NCBI RefSeq assembly: GCF_907164915.1
Contig: NC_061865.1
Coordinates: 50,565,363-50,629,362, forward strand
Direction of reading: 5' to 3'
DNA: 64,000 bases
From: Impatiens glandulifera
Taxonomy: Eukaryota > Streptophyta > Magnoliopsida > Ericales > Balsaminaceae
Part shown: piece after piece, positions 38,090-50,001 of the stretch
How the letters are laid out: the number at the start of each line of letters is the position of its first letter
Position numbering within the stretch: the stretch's first letter is position 1
Program-made: the position numbers and the translations under genes
The notes under the pieces: generated by a model
Database searches by the model: none
What the model was told of the DNA's origin: nothing
What the model saw: only the letters and a program-made list of their open reading frames with translations

Positions 38090-39547
38090 TTATACCAACA
38101 TAAGATGATCACTGCTTTCCATGTTATGAGGGCGACGACAAACAACCACCTCATGTTCTTTTATCCCTCCACAAGGTTTCGGCACGATAATCTCCAATGT
38201 AGTTCCGGGCCCATCATAATACGCCTCAATATTTGCATCTTCCGGAATCCTCGTCGCAAGAGGAATTTCCCGCATAAACTCCCCCTGAGGGCAATGCTCC
38301 GAAGAAGGATCTACGAGCTTGAAAGTCCGGTTACTTCTCTTCACGTAAGGGGCACAAGAAGTGCTCAAACAACACACCTTAACAATCCCGTGAGTTATCG
38401 TGTTCCTCCAAGAAACCTTAACCGTTTGAAGATCCACAAACGGCAAGCTTATGATAATTAGGTACGATGTTTCGTCTTCGTATATCGTTTTGGCGGCCGT
38501 CACGGGCCCATGAACGTTTGTCATGACCCCGCTAAAGTCGTCCGCCCAGTGCGGCCTTAGCGGGTCGATTACCATATCCAAACGCGGATTCTGGTCTGGA
38601 TAAGCCACTTGTGGGAAGAAGTGTTTTTGTCTCTTGCTCATCGGGGAGAGATCCAATGGGTCGCCGTTGCTAGTTGACAAGTTGAGATCCGAACCGTTGA
38701 GTAGTTTCTTCGAGATCAGGTTCGGGTTGTTCTTGATTAGGAGTGGAGCTTCGAACTCGGGAATTGGAAGATTTCGCCAAGAAGAGAAGTCGATGGCTTC
38801 AGACGGAATAGCAATGTTGAAGTCTCGCCCGGTTAGCTCCACCCACCTTTTCCGCTCGTTTTCATCGAGGAATGTGAGATTCGGGGACGATACAATCTCA
38901 ATCCCATGTATGCACTGAGGATTCGACAATCCCCGATATTGTTTCCTCTGCATCCGATGCGATCGGACAAAACCCTTGTCCACACTAAACGGGAAAGGAC
39001 GCTCTCCATGTCGAGAATGCCCATTCATATAACTCCGAAGTTGCATCTTTCCCAAAGCATTCTCCCGTCTTTCTTTAAATACCCACATATACATGTTCTC
39101 CATATCGTGTTGAACCAAGAAAGTATCGAGTTGGATATCTGATTTATCGAATCCCGATACACCATTGCATGCATCAACGATCTTCCCTTTCGATTTCTCT
39201 TTCAAAACAGGCTTGAAGTAGCAAGTGAAGAAAAACCAAGCACCCCATATGCTATCTACCCTCTTAGCACATTTCCTTCCCATTTTTGGGGCGTTTTCAA
39301 TTTCACATGATTGGGGAGCATGCCCAATATCAACAATGTCACCACAATCAGAGTTCCATATTGGTGGTGGGGGACTATTACCAACCGAGAAAGGAAGATT
39401 GATATCAGGAGGACATGTAAGACCATCTGGGAGATTCATTTCAAGATCTAATTCTTCTTGTGAGGATGATGTACTTGAATCCATGGACAAAATGGTGGAA
39501 GGGTGATGGCTTTCCATTGACAGAACTTTAAGAAGAGAATCCCTCAT
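38090..39547 (-). CDS. HSP20-like (alpha-crystallin domain) protein, IDM2/IDM3 type
   Basis: An uninterrupted 485-codon frame. Residues about 345-470 form a divergent alpha-crystallin domain (GPVTAAKTIYEDETSYLII, then SLPFVDLQTVKVSWRN, ending with TLEIIVPK). The middle contains a conserved plant-specific region (WGAWFFFTCYFKPVLKEKS, then TFLVQHDMENMYMWVFKERR, and GIEIVSSPNLTFLDENERKRW). From memory of the family, this architecture fits the plant HSP20-like group that includes Arabidopsis IDM2 and IDM3, nuclear proteins that act with the IDM1 acetyltransferase complex in active DNA demethylation; the exact orthology was not tested. A second possible start is M11. The leader upstream (to about 40290) is long and probably spliced. 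It is longer than small heat-shock proteins and lacks their oligomerisation tail, so ordinary chaperone activity is doubtful. Confidence 0.82.
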   Translation of the reverse strand: MRDSLLKVLSMESHHPSTILSMDSSTSSSQEELDLEMNLPDGLTCPPDINLPFSVGNSPPPPIWNSDCGDIVDIGHAPQSCEIENAPKMGRKCAKRVDSIWGAWFFFTCYFKPVLKEKSKGKIVDACNGVSGFDKSDIQLDTFLVQHDMENMYMWVFKERRENALGKMQLRSYMNGHSRHGERPFPFSVDKGFVRSHRMQRKQYRGLSNPQCIHGIEIVSSPNLTFLDENERKRWVELTGRDFNIAIPSEAIDFSSWRNLPIPEFEAPLLIKNNPNLISKKLLNGSDLNLSTSNGDPLDLSPMSKRQKHFFPQVAYPDQNPRLDMVIDPLRPHWADDFSGVMTNVHGPVTAAKTIYEDETSYLIIISLPFVDLQTVKVSWRNTITHGIVKVCCLSTSCAPYVKRSNRTFKLVDPSSEHCPQGEFMREIPLATRIPEDANIEAYYDGPGTTLEIIVPKPCGGIKEHEVVVCRRPHNMESSDHLMLV

Positions 39548-39803
39548 TTTTGTTAAACTAGGGTTATGAATTTTACCAAGTTATCACCATCACCATATCA
39601 TCATCATCAGGTATAAAGTCAGGAAAAGTATATGAAGAAGAGACTAGCTAGAACTAGGATGAATCAAATCGATCAGCTGTCATGAATCTCCCAAATAAGA
39701 ACACCTCTAAATACATTAAATTGGGTGATTGGTGGAAGATTAATAGAGAAATCCGTCATAATTTGACATTAAATATAGATATTATATAGGATAAGCGATT
39801 ATG

Positions 39804-39946
39804 TTACCAATCTATGAATCCAAGTCCGAGAAAGAGAACCAGATCTGATGGGATCTTGGAGGAATACCTTTTAGGATAAGATTCGACCACCAAGAATCCA
39901 CAAAGGCTAGGGTTTTGAGAAGAATCAACAGACTTCGTGATCCTCA
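39804..39946 (-). other. Possible upstream ORF or leader exon of the HSP20-like gene
   Basis: About 260-400 bp upstream of the 39547 start codon, on the same strand, an ATG-led frame of 47 codons (MRITKSVDSSQNPSLCGFL, ending LVLFLGLGFIDW) closes at 39804. It is the distal part of a longer frame that has no domain I know. It could be a uORF in the leader, part of a leader intron, or chance. Confidence 0.25.
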
Positions 39947-39949
39947 TCT

Positions 39950-41180
39950 TGCCAATATAACTCTGAATCAACGATTTCTCTTTACACCTCTTCTTCTCCT
40001 CTTTTATACCCTGAGAATCTGGGAAATCAGTTAAAAAAAGCTTTCGTAATACAGAGACATGTAGATCCACAGCTGTCCATTGTAGGCGTTGAGAAAGAAG
40101 GGTTGCGGGATTTGTAGACTTGAAAGGTCGATGATTGTAGTCTGAAGGATTCTTCACCAGATAACACCTGAAATTTTTGATGATAAGCAGTGAATGGAGA
40201 GAGAGAGAGAAGGTCAAAATAGGGTTCCTGGAAATTCCCCCATTAGAAAACTCCAAAAAAATAATGGCAATAAGAGAGGAGGAAGGGAAGTTCAACTAAG
40301 CCTTCTATTTTATGTAGGGCCAAAAGCCAAAATTGACTCCTCAATTCATTCTTATATTTATATTATACTTTTAACTTTTATATTAATAAGCATTTAGATG
40401 CATTTATTTTTTAATAGTTTTGCAAAAAAAATATAATAATCTATAATGTTGAATTGAAATTTCAAATTTATTAATTAGTTCAAATACATAAAAAAAAAAA
40501 AAAAAAAATGAAGGCAACACAAGCTTTGTCGTCATTTCCTGCACGAGAAAAAATTATAGAAACCAATAACGATTCGTCAGAAAAATCTCTTCCTTGGATG
40601 GGCTGAACAAACTGTTGAGGTTTGTTATGTGGTATTAAGTATAACATTAACTCTACCTTCTACCTCGTCACTTCTACCTCATCAATTCTCTAGATGACAA
40701 CTCTTTTCCTATTGAAGAAATCAAACTACACCAAACTAGGTTAGTAGGTCTTCTGATTCACCTATGGAACATGAAGCTCTCTAAAAGATCTCTAAAAGAT
40801 CAGATCGGAGATATAGTTGCGGCGGTCTAGTAACAATCAACATTGGAGAAGAAAAGTGTCAAATAGGAAATAATAGGTATCAAAAGAAACGTGTAGCTTA
40901 ATCTTCTATCTAGAATCAACGTCGACAATAGTGGTCTCGTCTATAATGTTTCAGTCTGGTTGGAATCCGATCTATCTAATTCGCTGAAAGACTTCGGCCC
41001 TACATTTGCGTTTCCCATAACGACAATCCCGATAGTGTCAGCGACAATTCCGATACTATCAGATATTTAAAAGACGACTCATTCTCCTTTCATGTCATAG
41101 ACTCATAGGGTACAACTCACTCAAATATTAGCACACATTCCTCCATAATCCACTGTCAAGCCCACGAAATCTAACCATTC
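39950..41180. other. Leader region and intergenic spacer
   Basis: Up to about 40290 this is probably the 5' leader and promoter of the HSP20-like gene. An A-run lies at 40490-40508. 40520-41180 may be the decayed ORF1 part of the LINE that follows, but I could not identify a domain. Confidence 0.4.
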
Positions 41181-42740
41181 AACTTTTGCCAACCAAAAAA
41201 TCTATTGATCCAACCCACCAACTCTAATCCAACACCGTTTAACCAATCTATTTTTCTCATTCCACACTACTTCACACCCAACAACCTTCATTCGGCCAAT
41301 CCCAACCTTTTTTCGACCATTCTATCAACCCCAGCCCACAACATCTCTCCAACCCTCACCCTTTTCTCCACCCCGGTTAATTTCAAACCCACCCACAATG
41401 AGGAAAGAGAGTTAACGAAAGCAGAAACCGCTAGTAAGTGTGAATTTTTTAACAGACTGAATTATTTGTACAAATAGGAGGAAAAAAATATTAGGCAAAA
41501 ATCAAGATGTTTATGGCTAAGGGACGGGGATTCTAACACAAGATTTTTCCACAATTTCGCCAACACCCAAAATAGATATAGTCAAATTTCTATTCTAAAA
41601 ACGATGGACAAGATATCGAGGACCCAAACTCCATTAACAATGCCATCCTCTCATACTATAAGAAGCTCTTTACCAAGACTAACCAAGGAAGACCTACTCT
41701 TAACGACATCTATTTTCATCAAGGAACGAGAGAGAAAATTCTCAATGTTATTAAGGATTGTGACAGAGACAAGGCACTGAGTCTCAATGGTTACTCAATC
41801 ACCTTCATTAAAGAATTATGGGATCTTTTTTAAAGAGGAGTATGCATGGCTCTTTTAAACACTTTTACAACACTGTCTCTTTTGAAAATAGTTGGAATGC
41901 AACTTGTATTGTCCTTATCAAGAGAATTTAGGGGACCAACGAATTAAAACAATATAGGACAATTAACCTTTTGTCAAGTGTTTATAAAGTTCTCGCTACA
42001 ATTCTTGCCAATAGATTGAAGATTCTTCTCCCAATATTATTTTCCCCAATCAAATGACATATGTTCATGACAGAAAAATCATGAATGTTTCTTTAGTTGC
42101 CAATGAGAGCCATGATTCAATTATTAAAAGGAAGATTGCAGGTTGTTTTTACAAATTAGACATTGAAAAAGCATTTGACCACATTAATTGAAATTGTTCT
42201 CTACTTGCTAAAGATAATGATTTTTGGAGATAAATGGATTAAGACATGCATTTCTGAGCCGAAATTCTCCATCATCATTAATGGAGAGGTTAGAAGTTTC
42301 TTTGGTAATAGTAGGGGTAAGGGGACCCCTTTCACCGCTTCTCTTCACAATCGTCATGGAAGCACTCTCTAGACTCTGTGAGAAGGCTTCCAGCTCTGTC
42401 ATCTTCTTGGGTATTAACTTTGAAATAGTTAGAAAACCCCACATTATTACACATATCTTATTCATGATGACACCCTTTGTCTCGCAAAACCGTCAATTGA
42501 TTACATTTCCAATATTAGAAGTAACATCATCCTTTTTTTAGGCGTGCTCATGTTTTAAGATCAACATAGATAAGTCTGAAATTTATTTTGTTGGAACATT
42601 CCAGATAATCATTCCCTTGTTAATATCATGACTTCAAAGTTGGGAAATTTTCAACCAAATATATGGGTGTTCAGTTAGGACAATAAATCAAAATTCATGA
42701 TATTTGGAATCCCATCATCGAAAAAATGGAGAAAAGAGTA
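41180..42740 (+). mobile_element. Second L1-type LINE remnant (reverse transcriptase)
   Basis: The + strand shows plant L1 ORF2 pieces in order: NAILSYYKKLFTKTN near 41639, ILNVIKDCDRDKALSLNGYS near 41740, a block equivalent to KxFRPISL reading ELKQYRTINLLSSVYKVLA near 41944-42000, ILANRL near 42002, KLDIEKAFDHIN near 42155-42187 and FLGINFEIV near 42410. Frames shift repeatedly and stops intervene. It differs from the 3190-9130 copy and is truncated at its 3' end. It lies between the HSP20-like and ATL genes and does not disrupt either. Confidence 0.75.
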
Positions 42741-44660
42741 ATAGAATATTATTTGTTATTATAATAAAAATTAAGTTAAATTAAAGTGATCTATTAAAAT
42801 ATAAAAGTAATGTGTTTGTTTAAATATTTATAATAAATATGAAATATATTTGTGTAGAAGTAAAAATTATTATTTAATATTTTGTTAATAAACTAAATAG
42901 TAAATGAATATATTATGGTTAGGTAAATAGTAAATGAGTATATTATGGTTAGATAGTCAACTCATATAGATATGGGTTATGTTAAGCTCACCTAACTTAA
43001 GATATATAAATTTTTCAACACTCAAGTGTTATTGATAAAGGGTTTAAAAGACTTAAACTCAACCTTAGATATTTGAGTAAGATCCTTTCATTCAAGATCC
43101 CGATCTAGAATTGGGTGATCCAATATAAGGGGAAGATTCGAATAACAATAAACTGGAAGATTAGAAAATATAGTGTTTATCACTCTATTGAATATTTTCA
43201 TTCATTAATTTTCTCAAATTTAATCATTGAGAATATTTTATTTTTCCTTGATTATCTTGAATTTTTGTAGATAGTTAATCTGAAAATTTATTAGTCTGAT
43301 ACTTATCATTAAAGTGAATGGTTTTTCAGATAACTATTAAGTGGTATTTCGGTATTTCCAACTTATACTTAAAAGTAAGAGGTAGTTTTTTTTTTTTTAG
43401 ATTTGTTTTTAAATACCATATCATTACATTTTAATATTCAAAATAATTAATTTAATAATTAAAATATTAAAATAATTTTATTTTATTAAATTATATTTTA
43501 AATACAAAAATGTTTTTATAATTTATCTTAAATACATTTTAAATAACTCAGATCAATTTTTTTTTAAATTAAAAAACCCATAAAAATCCTAAAGACCACA
43601 TTAGTAAAATATATACCAATTTTCATTTCTATTCATTTTGCTATCAAAACCTATTTTTTTCTAATATTTCACTTCAATATAATTTAAACTAAATATTTAA
43701 TAAATGATCACAACAATTATTTATTTTAATTTTGGATGATACTAATTATTATGAAAAAACTCTAAAATATTGATCATGATTAATTAATTAAATCTTTAAA
43801 ACCACTCAATAATATATGTTTAATGGATTTAAACACTACATTGTATTTGATTGAAAGCTCAAAATATCATTTAATTAAATTAATTTAAAATGAACTTCAT
43901 CCATTGACTTTTTATGTATTTTAGGTAGAATCAAACTAGAGATCAAAAGCGGTCACTGTTGTTTATAGAGTGCCGTGACATTGGGAGTGCAATTACCCGG
44001 AGAAATAAACTACAGTTAAAAATTAAATTACTTTTTAAACAAAGATTTTACTATTCTTAATTATTATTATTTAACTTAAATATTTATATCATGATAAAAA
44101 AGTAATAAAATTCCCACCAAATTTATTAAATCTGGTATAATGTCATGACGATTGAATTGTGAGAAAAAACGAAAATTCATTAAAATTAAAGATTTTATAA
44201 TTACTCTATAAGACTCTCCAACCCAATTAATCACGTATGATTTAGTCATAAGCAAACAACAATAAAATTATAAAGGATGGTTCTTGAGTTTCTTTTGGTT
44301 TTGAATGAGAGAATATAAATAGTTTATTTTCTTTTAAATAAACTCATTCTAGTTTTACATATTGAGTTTTTAATGCTCTATTTAGCAAGAAACAAATTCT
44401 ATAAATGGACAAAATTAATTTTATAATTAGAATCAAATTCCTCTCTATTTCATAAATTAAAATTAAAATACACTCACATCCAATTAACATTTCCTCTCAT
44501 TTTAGAAATAATAACTCAATAAACTAATTCAATTATTCTCTACTTGAAGGAAGTTACCAAAATGTCACATCATATCATAGGTTAAAATAAATAAAAATAT
44601 TCCCATACAAAAACATCCCGTTAACAGTCCGGCCTTGTCCCAACAATATTAAAATTCCCT
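42741..44660. other. AT-rich spacer upstream of the ATL gene
   Basis: No coding frame is supported. A short tandem duplication (TAGTAAATGARTATATTATGG twice) is at about 42898-42955. Nothing else is recognised. Confidence 0.45.
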
Positions 44661-44680
44661 CCATCTCTCAAACTAAAAAC

Positions 44681-45178
44681 ATGGATGGGGGAGGAGGAGA
44701 AGAACATCACCGGATATTCAAGTTTAGCCCACTCTTAGTCGGTCTCATCGGAATTTTTTCCGGCACAATCGTAATATTAACCTTCCACTTCATAATCATG
44801 TCATGTAACCGGAGAAATCGAACATTAACATCCACCAATCAAATCGATTCAGCCCGATTCCCCAACCGAACACCGAGCAACATCAGTTCAACAACCTCAA
44901 CTTCTCATCTTATCACTGTCTATAGAAGTAGCATTTCCGATGCCAAACACCGACAAGAAGGAGGAGATCAATTATTTGAATGTGTGATTTGTTTGAGCGA
45001 GATACTCGAAGGAGAAGAAGTTCTAGTGATGCCCGAATGTGGCCATACTTTTCACGTACCTTGTATTGATGCATGGCTTTGTAGCCATCCCAATTGTCCG
45101 ATTTGTCGTGCCCAAGTCACGATTCAACCACAGACTGAAAGACATGATGTTATTGTGTATGTACCCGTCACTAGATGA
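44681..45178 (+). CDS. ATL-type RING-H2 E3 ubiquitin ligase
   Basis: A 165-codon intronless frame, the normal structure for ATL genes. Residues about 16-41 (SPLLVGLIGIFSGTIVILTF and following) form one membrane helix after a short charged start; a basic stop-transfer patch NRRNR follows. A serine/threonine-rich linker leads to the RING-H2 domain at 101-143: CVIC, PECGHTFH, PCIDAWL, CPIC. The conserved Trp for E2 contact is present (AW), and a Pro precedes the third ligand cysteine region as usual. ATLs are membrane-anchored ligases, often induced by stress, carbon status or elicitors; the substrate here is unknown. The GLD motif often found between the helix and the RING is not clear. Its short length suggests a small ATL subgroup. 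Confidence 0.9.
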   Translation: MDGGGGEEHHRIFKFSPLLVGLIGIFSGTIVILTFHFIIMSCNRRNRTLTSTNQIDSARFPNRTPSNISSTTSTSHLITVYRSSISDAKHRQEGGDQLFECVICLSEILEGEEVLVMPECGHTFHVPCIDAWLCSHPNCPICRAQVTIQPQTERHDVIVYVPVTR

Positions 45179-45239
45179 TGATCATGTATATATATATATA
45201 TATAAACATAATAAGCATAAACAAGTTACTTGATCCTCA

Positions 45240-46070
45240 TGAAGGGAATAAAAAGTACATATCCTAGTTGAATTTCATATAGAAACATGAATCAATTCAT
45301 TGATAATTCTCATGGTTGTCTATATAGATGATACATATTATTGGAAACAAAGATTGTTTCTTCTTCTTCTTCGGAAACCTTGCCTCTATCTTTGACCATG
45401 GCTGCTTGCTCCTCCAGGTCGATACTCCCCAATTCCTAGTAAGTCCTACATAAATAATATTTGTTGAAGTTGGTTGAAGCTATAAATGAGTTTGGATTTA
45501 GATGAGAAAACGTCGATAAATTTCCTTAGAAACACTTTTTGTCAAGTATTTCATCCGAAGATTAATTTGTCATATAAGTTTGTTCAAGTTTTCTCGTTCA
45601 AACCTAGATCAATGATGGAGAGCATAATTGGTTTGTTAAGGTGCTATTAAAACCAAGCTACATATCATGTGCAATGTGAATAATGAATGATCAAAGATCG
45701 AGTGCATAATGGCCCATTTGGAAACACTCTCTGGAACTGATTTAGACGAGAAAATGTTTATAGATTTATTTGAAAACACTTATTTCTGTCAAGTATATCA
45801 TCCGAATGTTGATTTATATGATAATGTTTTAAAACATGAGTTAATCCGGCATATATTAATAAATTTGTTAAAATTTTCTCGTCCAAACTCAGACTCAGTT
45901 TCAGCTTCAGAAAGTATTTCCATATGGAAACTAGAATCGACAAACCAACTATTTCAGCCCAACCCATAACCGAGCTTAAAATCAAGCTATACTTTTTTAT
46001 CAGGTACAATTTCATTCGTCAAATGAAACTGTGCATGTCTACTAGGACCATGCCAAAGATTGTGAGAAAA
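45240..46070. repeat. Intergenic region with two related small inverted-repeat units
   Basis: Two segments, about 45488-45605 and 45725-45905, resemble each other (GATTTAGAYGAGAAAA near the start, TGTCAAGTAT then TCATCCGAA in the middle, TTTTCTCGTYCAAAC at the end). The ends of each are imperfect inverted copies, as in a very short MITE. A frame across the second copy is not a gene. Confidence 0.45.
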
Positions 46071-46076
46071 AAAATA

Positions 46077-47518
46077 CTAGTTTCCAATAGACTCAAAGAA
46101 GTAACCAATACTTGATCTGTTTAGTGACTTATCAAAGTGACAATGGAGCTGCATCTAAGAAAATTGGTATACTTTCAAAGAATGATAAAAGAACACAAGA
46201 GCAGTAAGATGATGCACCAACTCACTAAGAAGACAAAATGAACTTAAGTTTGAACATGGTTTTGGGAAAAGTTTCCAAATGAAAAATACAATATACCTGA
46301 CATGCTTTATTTTTCGCTCGAGTTTCTGCAGTGCTGGGGATATCATGATTAGGTTTTATAAATCTCTTCTCATTTCGCTCACATGAACCCCAACCATCAG
46401 AGTATCTACCACACCTATAGAAAAGTTCAATATTAGTTCCTACTAACTCAATGAACATGAAGTTAATGTGAACTCTATAACGAAAACATACTGCATGTGT
46501 GCCCGGGCAACAAACTCTGCACGCAGTACATTCCTGTTGTTATCGAATTCAATAGTTTTATCTTTAATCTCAAATGAGAGATTGAAGAAACATGATATCT
46601 TCCGCCAACCTGTAATGAAGAACAAATTAAATACTTCCCTCTGCACACTTGTTATGTCAAGAGCTAAATAACACCTAATGTGCATTTGACCTACCTGACT
46701 TCTTTATAAATGGGTTCCCAGAAATCATAGTGAAATCAGATTTCTCCAAAATCTACACACCAAAAACCAATTATATGTCAAACCCTTGAAAGCTCGATTC
46801 CTAACAAGTTAACACAACCTAATTTACTAATAATTCTTCACACTGTAATACTAAATATACAGTTTCATACAGCAGATAAAGCTAGGTTAGATCAATGAAG
46901 ATCTTAAAGACATCTCATGGATTTTCTTCACAAGTATAAACATTCAAAAGTAGAAAATTCAATACTCAAAATTTGAGGGAAATAGATATTTACCGCCATT
47001 GCTGCATTCTGATATTCTTTGAACAACGAAACCGAACGAAATGGACTAAACATGGGATTTCTAACAGTTTCTTTGACCTCATCATCTCGAGTATCAATCG
47101 AAGAACCCATCGTGACTACAGGACTACTATATTCCATCGAAAACCTACCAGGATTAGGCAATGAATTCTTTGGCGTCACTGGCGAACGTTGCACATGTTG
47201 AACTAAAGCAAGGGGATTATTCTCTCTCGTTTCCAATGTACAAATTCTAGCCATCTTATGCGGTCGTTGATTAAACAAAGAGTCCTCCTGCAAGACCTCA
47301 CCGTTCTCCGGCGAATGATAAACCCTAGGGTTTCTGGATAATTTAGTCGCCGAATACGGAGATTGATTAGATTGAACAGTGGAGGATCTTGGAGTATGAG
47401 TATTCCGTAACTTCGTGGAAGATGAAAGTGAAGCAGCTGCGGCGGAATCAATTACAGCCCACAATGCTGCATCATCGAGCATTTTGTCATCAATTGGATA
47501 AGTGATTGGAGATGTCAT
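46077..47518 (-). CDS. Conserved plant protein of unknown function with a TRAKNKA motif
   Basis: Read on the - strand: exon 1 47518-46994 (175 codons), exon 2 46752-46695, exon 3 46609-46492, exon 4 46414-46297. All four join in frame at GT-AG sites. A last exon at 46154-46077 is possible but weak. The N-terminal half is low-complexity and serine/proline-rich, after DDAALWAVIDSAAAASLSSS. The C-terminal part is compact: FTMISGNPFIKKSGWRKISC, FEIKDKTIEFDNNRNVLRAE, then GRYSDGWGSCERNEKRFIKP and HDIPSTAETRAKNKACQ. The last motif, and the order of an uptake-tested core followed by TAETRAKNKA, recalls annealing-type proteins in bacteria and phage (HEVxATAxTRAKNRAISD), but this is only a resemblance. 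The family's usual continuation after KNKACQ (a DLLG-like stretch) was not found here, so the 3' end is unsure. Confidence 0.7.
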
Positions 47519-47719
47519 CTTCTTCAGGATTCAGCTAACTTTTTAGGAAAGTAAATAAGGATTTAGCTAACTTGTGAGGAGAGGATTGATTCCGATGAAA
47601 GCTCCGGCGGCGGCGAAATGGATGATCTGATCGGCTTTTTGGGAGAAGGAGCGAAAAAGGGAACATTTGAATTCAAATCAGACTGATGATGATGATGATA
47701 CGACATCGTTTCGATGTAT

Positions 47720-47974
47720 CGATTCTCTGCCCTAGTTTATGAAATTAAATAACTCAATAAACTTTTTCATTAACATGGATTAATTACACTTTATTGCAGA
47801 AATTATTCAAAATTAATATATTTGTGGAAGAACTAGTATGACACCCAAAGTATTGTACACGCGTAAATTCAAAGTATTTTTAATGAAATCGAATCTGTGA
47901 CATTTTGGTTTCTTAAGCCGACTCTTATCACTGATTTACTTTGGTGGGTCAAAAATTGGACAACGGATTAAACA
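47720..47974. other. Shared upstream region, nothing recognised
   Basis: Upstream of the gene at 46077-47518. A (GAT)n run lies at about 47684-47700 within the probable leader. Confidence 0.4.
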
Positions 47975-47978
47975 TGTA

Positions 47979-48241
47979 GGCCTTGTTCTCTTTGAGTTAT
48001 TTGAAAAACTCAAACAAAATCAATTTTCCAATAAATTATTTTTCAACAATCACATCACTCATTTTATTAACCCAAATACTAAAATACCCTTTATTTTAAA
48101 TTATTATTTTTTATTTTATTTATATATATCAATACCCTTCAAGTCATTTTACCAAAAATAATCATCACTTTCTCAAAATCATCACCAATCATTATTATTT
48201 TCTCCCTCTAAGTTTTTTAAAAAACTCAATCCGAACAAGGC
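47979..48241. mobile_element. Short MITE with GGCCTTGTTC ends
   Basis: Left end GGCCTTGTTC, then TTTGAGTTATTTGAAAAACTC; right end AAAAAACTCAAT then CCGAACAAGGC, the inverted partner. Length is 263 bp, with TGTA on both sides (47975-47978 and 48242-48245). GGCCTTGTTYGG termini are known from Tourist-like (PIF/Harbinger) MITEs, though their usual duplication is 3 bp, so the superfamily is not certain. Confidence 0.6.
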
Positions 48242-48284
48242 TGTAGCCCACAAACACACTTAACCATTTAACCAAACGCAGAAT

Positions 48285-48470
48285 TTGCCGCCTGACGGCC
48301 TCAAACTCATGATCTTAGGTGAAAATATATACCTCTTGTTGCCGCTAAGCTAAAAGAGGGGATAAAAAAGAGTACGATACAAGGACTTTTTAGAGAGTCA
48401 CCCATCATAATATTATTCTCGTCCAAACACACTTAATTGCCGATCAAGCTTATTTATTAGTGTTGGTTGA
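48285..48470 (-). pseudogene. 5S rRNA-like plus tRNA-like composite repeat, copy A
   Basis: On the - strand, 48470-48370 follows plant 5S rRNA: CCAACACTAATAA, AATTAAGTGTGTTTGGACGA, then GATGGGTGACT and AAAAAGTCCTTGTATCGTACTC. A T-run follows. Next comes a tRNA-like unit: TAGCTTAGCGG (48352-48342, a good A box) and GAGTTTGAGGCC (48308-48297, a degenerate B box), 34 nt apart. Many substitutions mean no functional RNA. Copy B at 55345-55528 has the same order and orientation. Confidence 0.65.
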
Positions 48471-48564
48471 TTTATTAATGTTAACAAAGAAAGAAGGAAT
48501 ACAAATTATTTTCTTTTTTAATTAGAGTTTGTTCTACAATTAATCAACATATTAAGTTTTATTT

Positions 48565-48835
48565 AAAAAAAAAATAAAAAATAAAATAAAATCAAACCAC
48601 AAATAATAAATAAATATTATTATTTGTGAACATGTTAGCATATTTAGAATCTACTAGTCATATTCTATATCTAAAATAAAATAAAATCTCAATCTAACCA
48701 CAAATAATAATTTCTTTAAATAAGTATTATTATTGGTGCACATGTTATAATAGTTAGATCATAGGAGAATCAAACTCTATATTTAAAATAAAATAAAATC
48801 CCAATCTAACCAAAAATAATAATTTATTTCTTCTT
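48565..48835. repeat. Three degenerate tandem units of ~110 bp
   Basis: Each unit has AAAATAAAATAAAATC, then AATCTAACCACAAATAATAA, then a stretch with TATTATTATTTGTG and CATGTTA. The third is partial. No coding content. Confidence 0.6.
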
Positions 48836-50001
48836 ATGAGTGAAGTACATAGATTTTTTTTATTCAAAATTCAGTCTACCTAAAATAGTTAATAATTATT
48901 TTTAAAATGGTAAGAGTTTATTTTAAAAGAATATTAGTTATATATATACTTAAATATTTTTTACATATACTATTTTAAAAAATATATAAAATTAATTAAA
49001 TAATAATAAATAAATTAATAATACTGCATAAATTATATTTATAAAATTAATTACATTAGTTTATTTAAGTAATTATAAATTTAATTTTCTTCATATAAAA
49101 TGGTATATAATTAAAAATATTTATAAACCCCTAAAATCTTAGTATCATAAATTTACTAATAAGAGTTTGATTATTTTACAAATTTAAATATATCAAATTT
49201 ATTAGTCTATTTTAAAATATTAAAATTTTAAGAATTAACTTAATATTTTATAAGTTTTTGTTTATAATCTATGTTACTATTTATTTTTCAGAAAACTAAC
49301 TCATATCTCATCAATCGTAACTCTATATTTCAACTTAAACTCTTATTAATTTATATACTAATTACTTAACAAAGTCATACAATTATTATTATTTCTTTCT
49401 AAGTTTGCCGAAGATAGCCAAAAAAAGATTTAAAAAAAACTTAAAAGAACTAAGTACAATTTCAAAAAATTTATATCAAGCTAGCTCTATATGTATAATT
49501 TGTATAGTATTAATGATTTTAGTATGATTTTGCATTGCATATAACAATTTAAAATCGACATTTGGTAACTGAATTGAATTGCACTTTTTGAGATATTTTT
49601 TTCGGTGAAGCACTTTTTGAGACGTTTTCCTCCCGATTTGATCGGTAGTTGACCAGGAATGGAACGTGATGATATTTCTGTCTCACGCCCTGCCTCAATC
49701 TCACCCCGAATAATATAAACACAATTAAATATATAAAATTATCAATATATTTATTTATTCATTATATTTTATAACAATTTTAAATTTATTTTTTTTACTA
49801 CATTTTTTAAGATATTTGTGTCCTCCTTCCCACCCTATGAAAACTATACAATTGCAAAAGGTCACCACCCTCCATCTCCATGCCCTAAAATTGCAATACA
49901 TCGTATTATTAATTATGTAATAACTTGTAATATAAATCGATCAATTACTATCATTTTCATTAAAACTTTCAATTTTCATATACATTTATATATTTTTCTC
50001 T
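48836..50001. other. AT-rich spacer upstream of the actin region
   Basis: No gene is supported; simple AT-rich sequence. Confidence 0.45.

Noticed and set aside
38087..38461. 124-codon frame on the + strand
   Set aside because: Antisense shadow of the HSP20-like gene.
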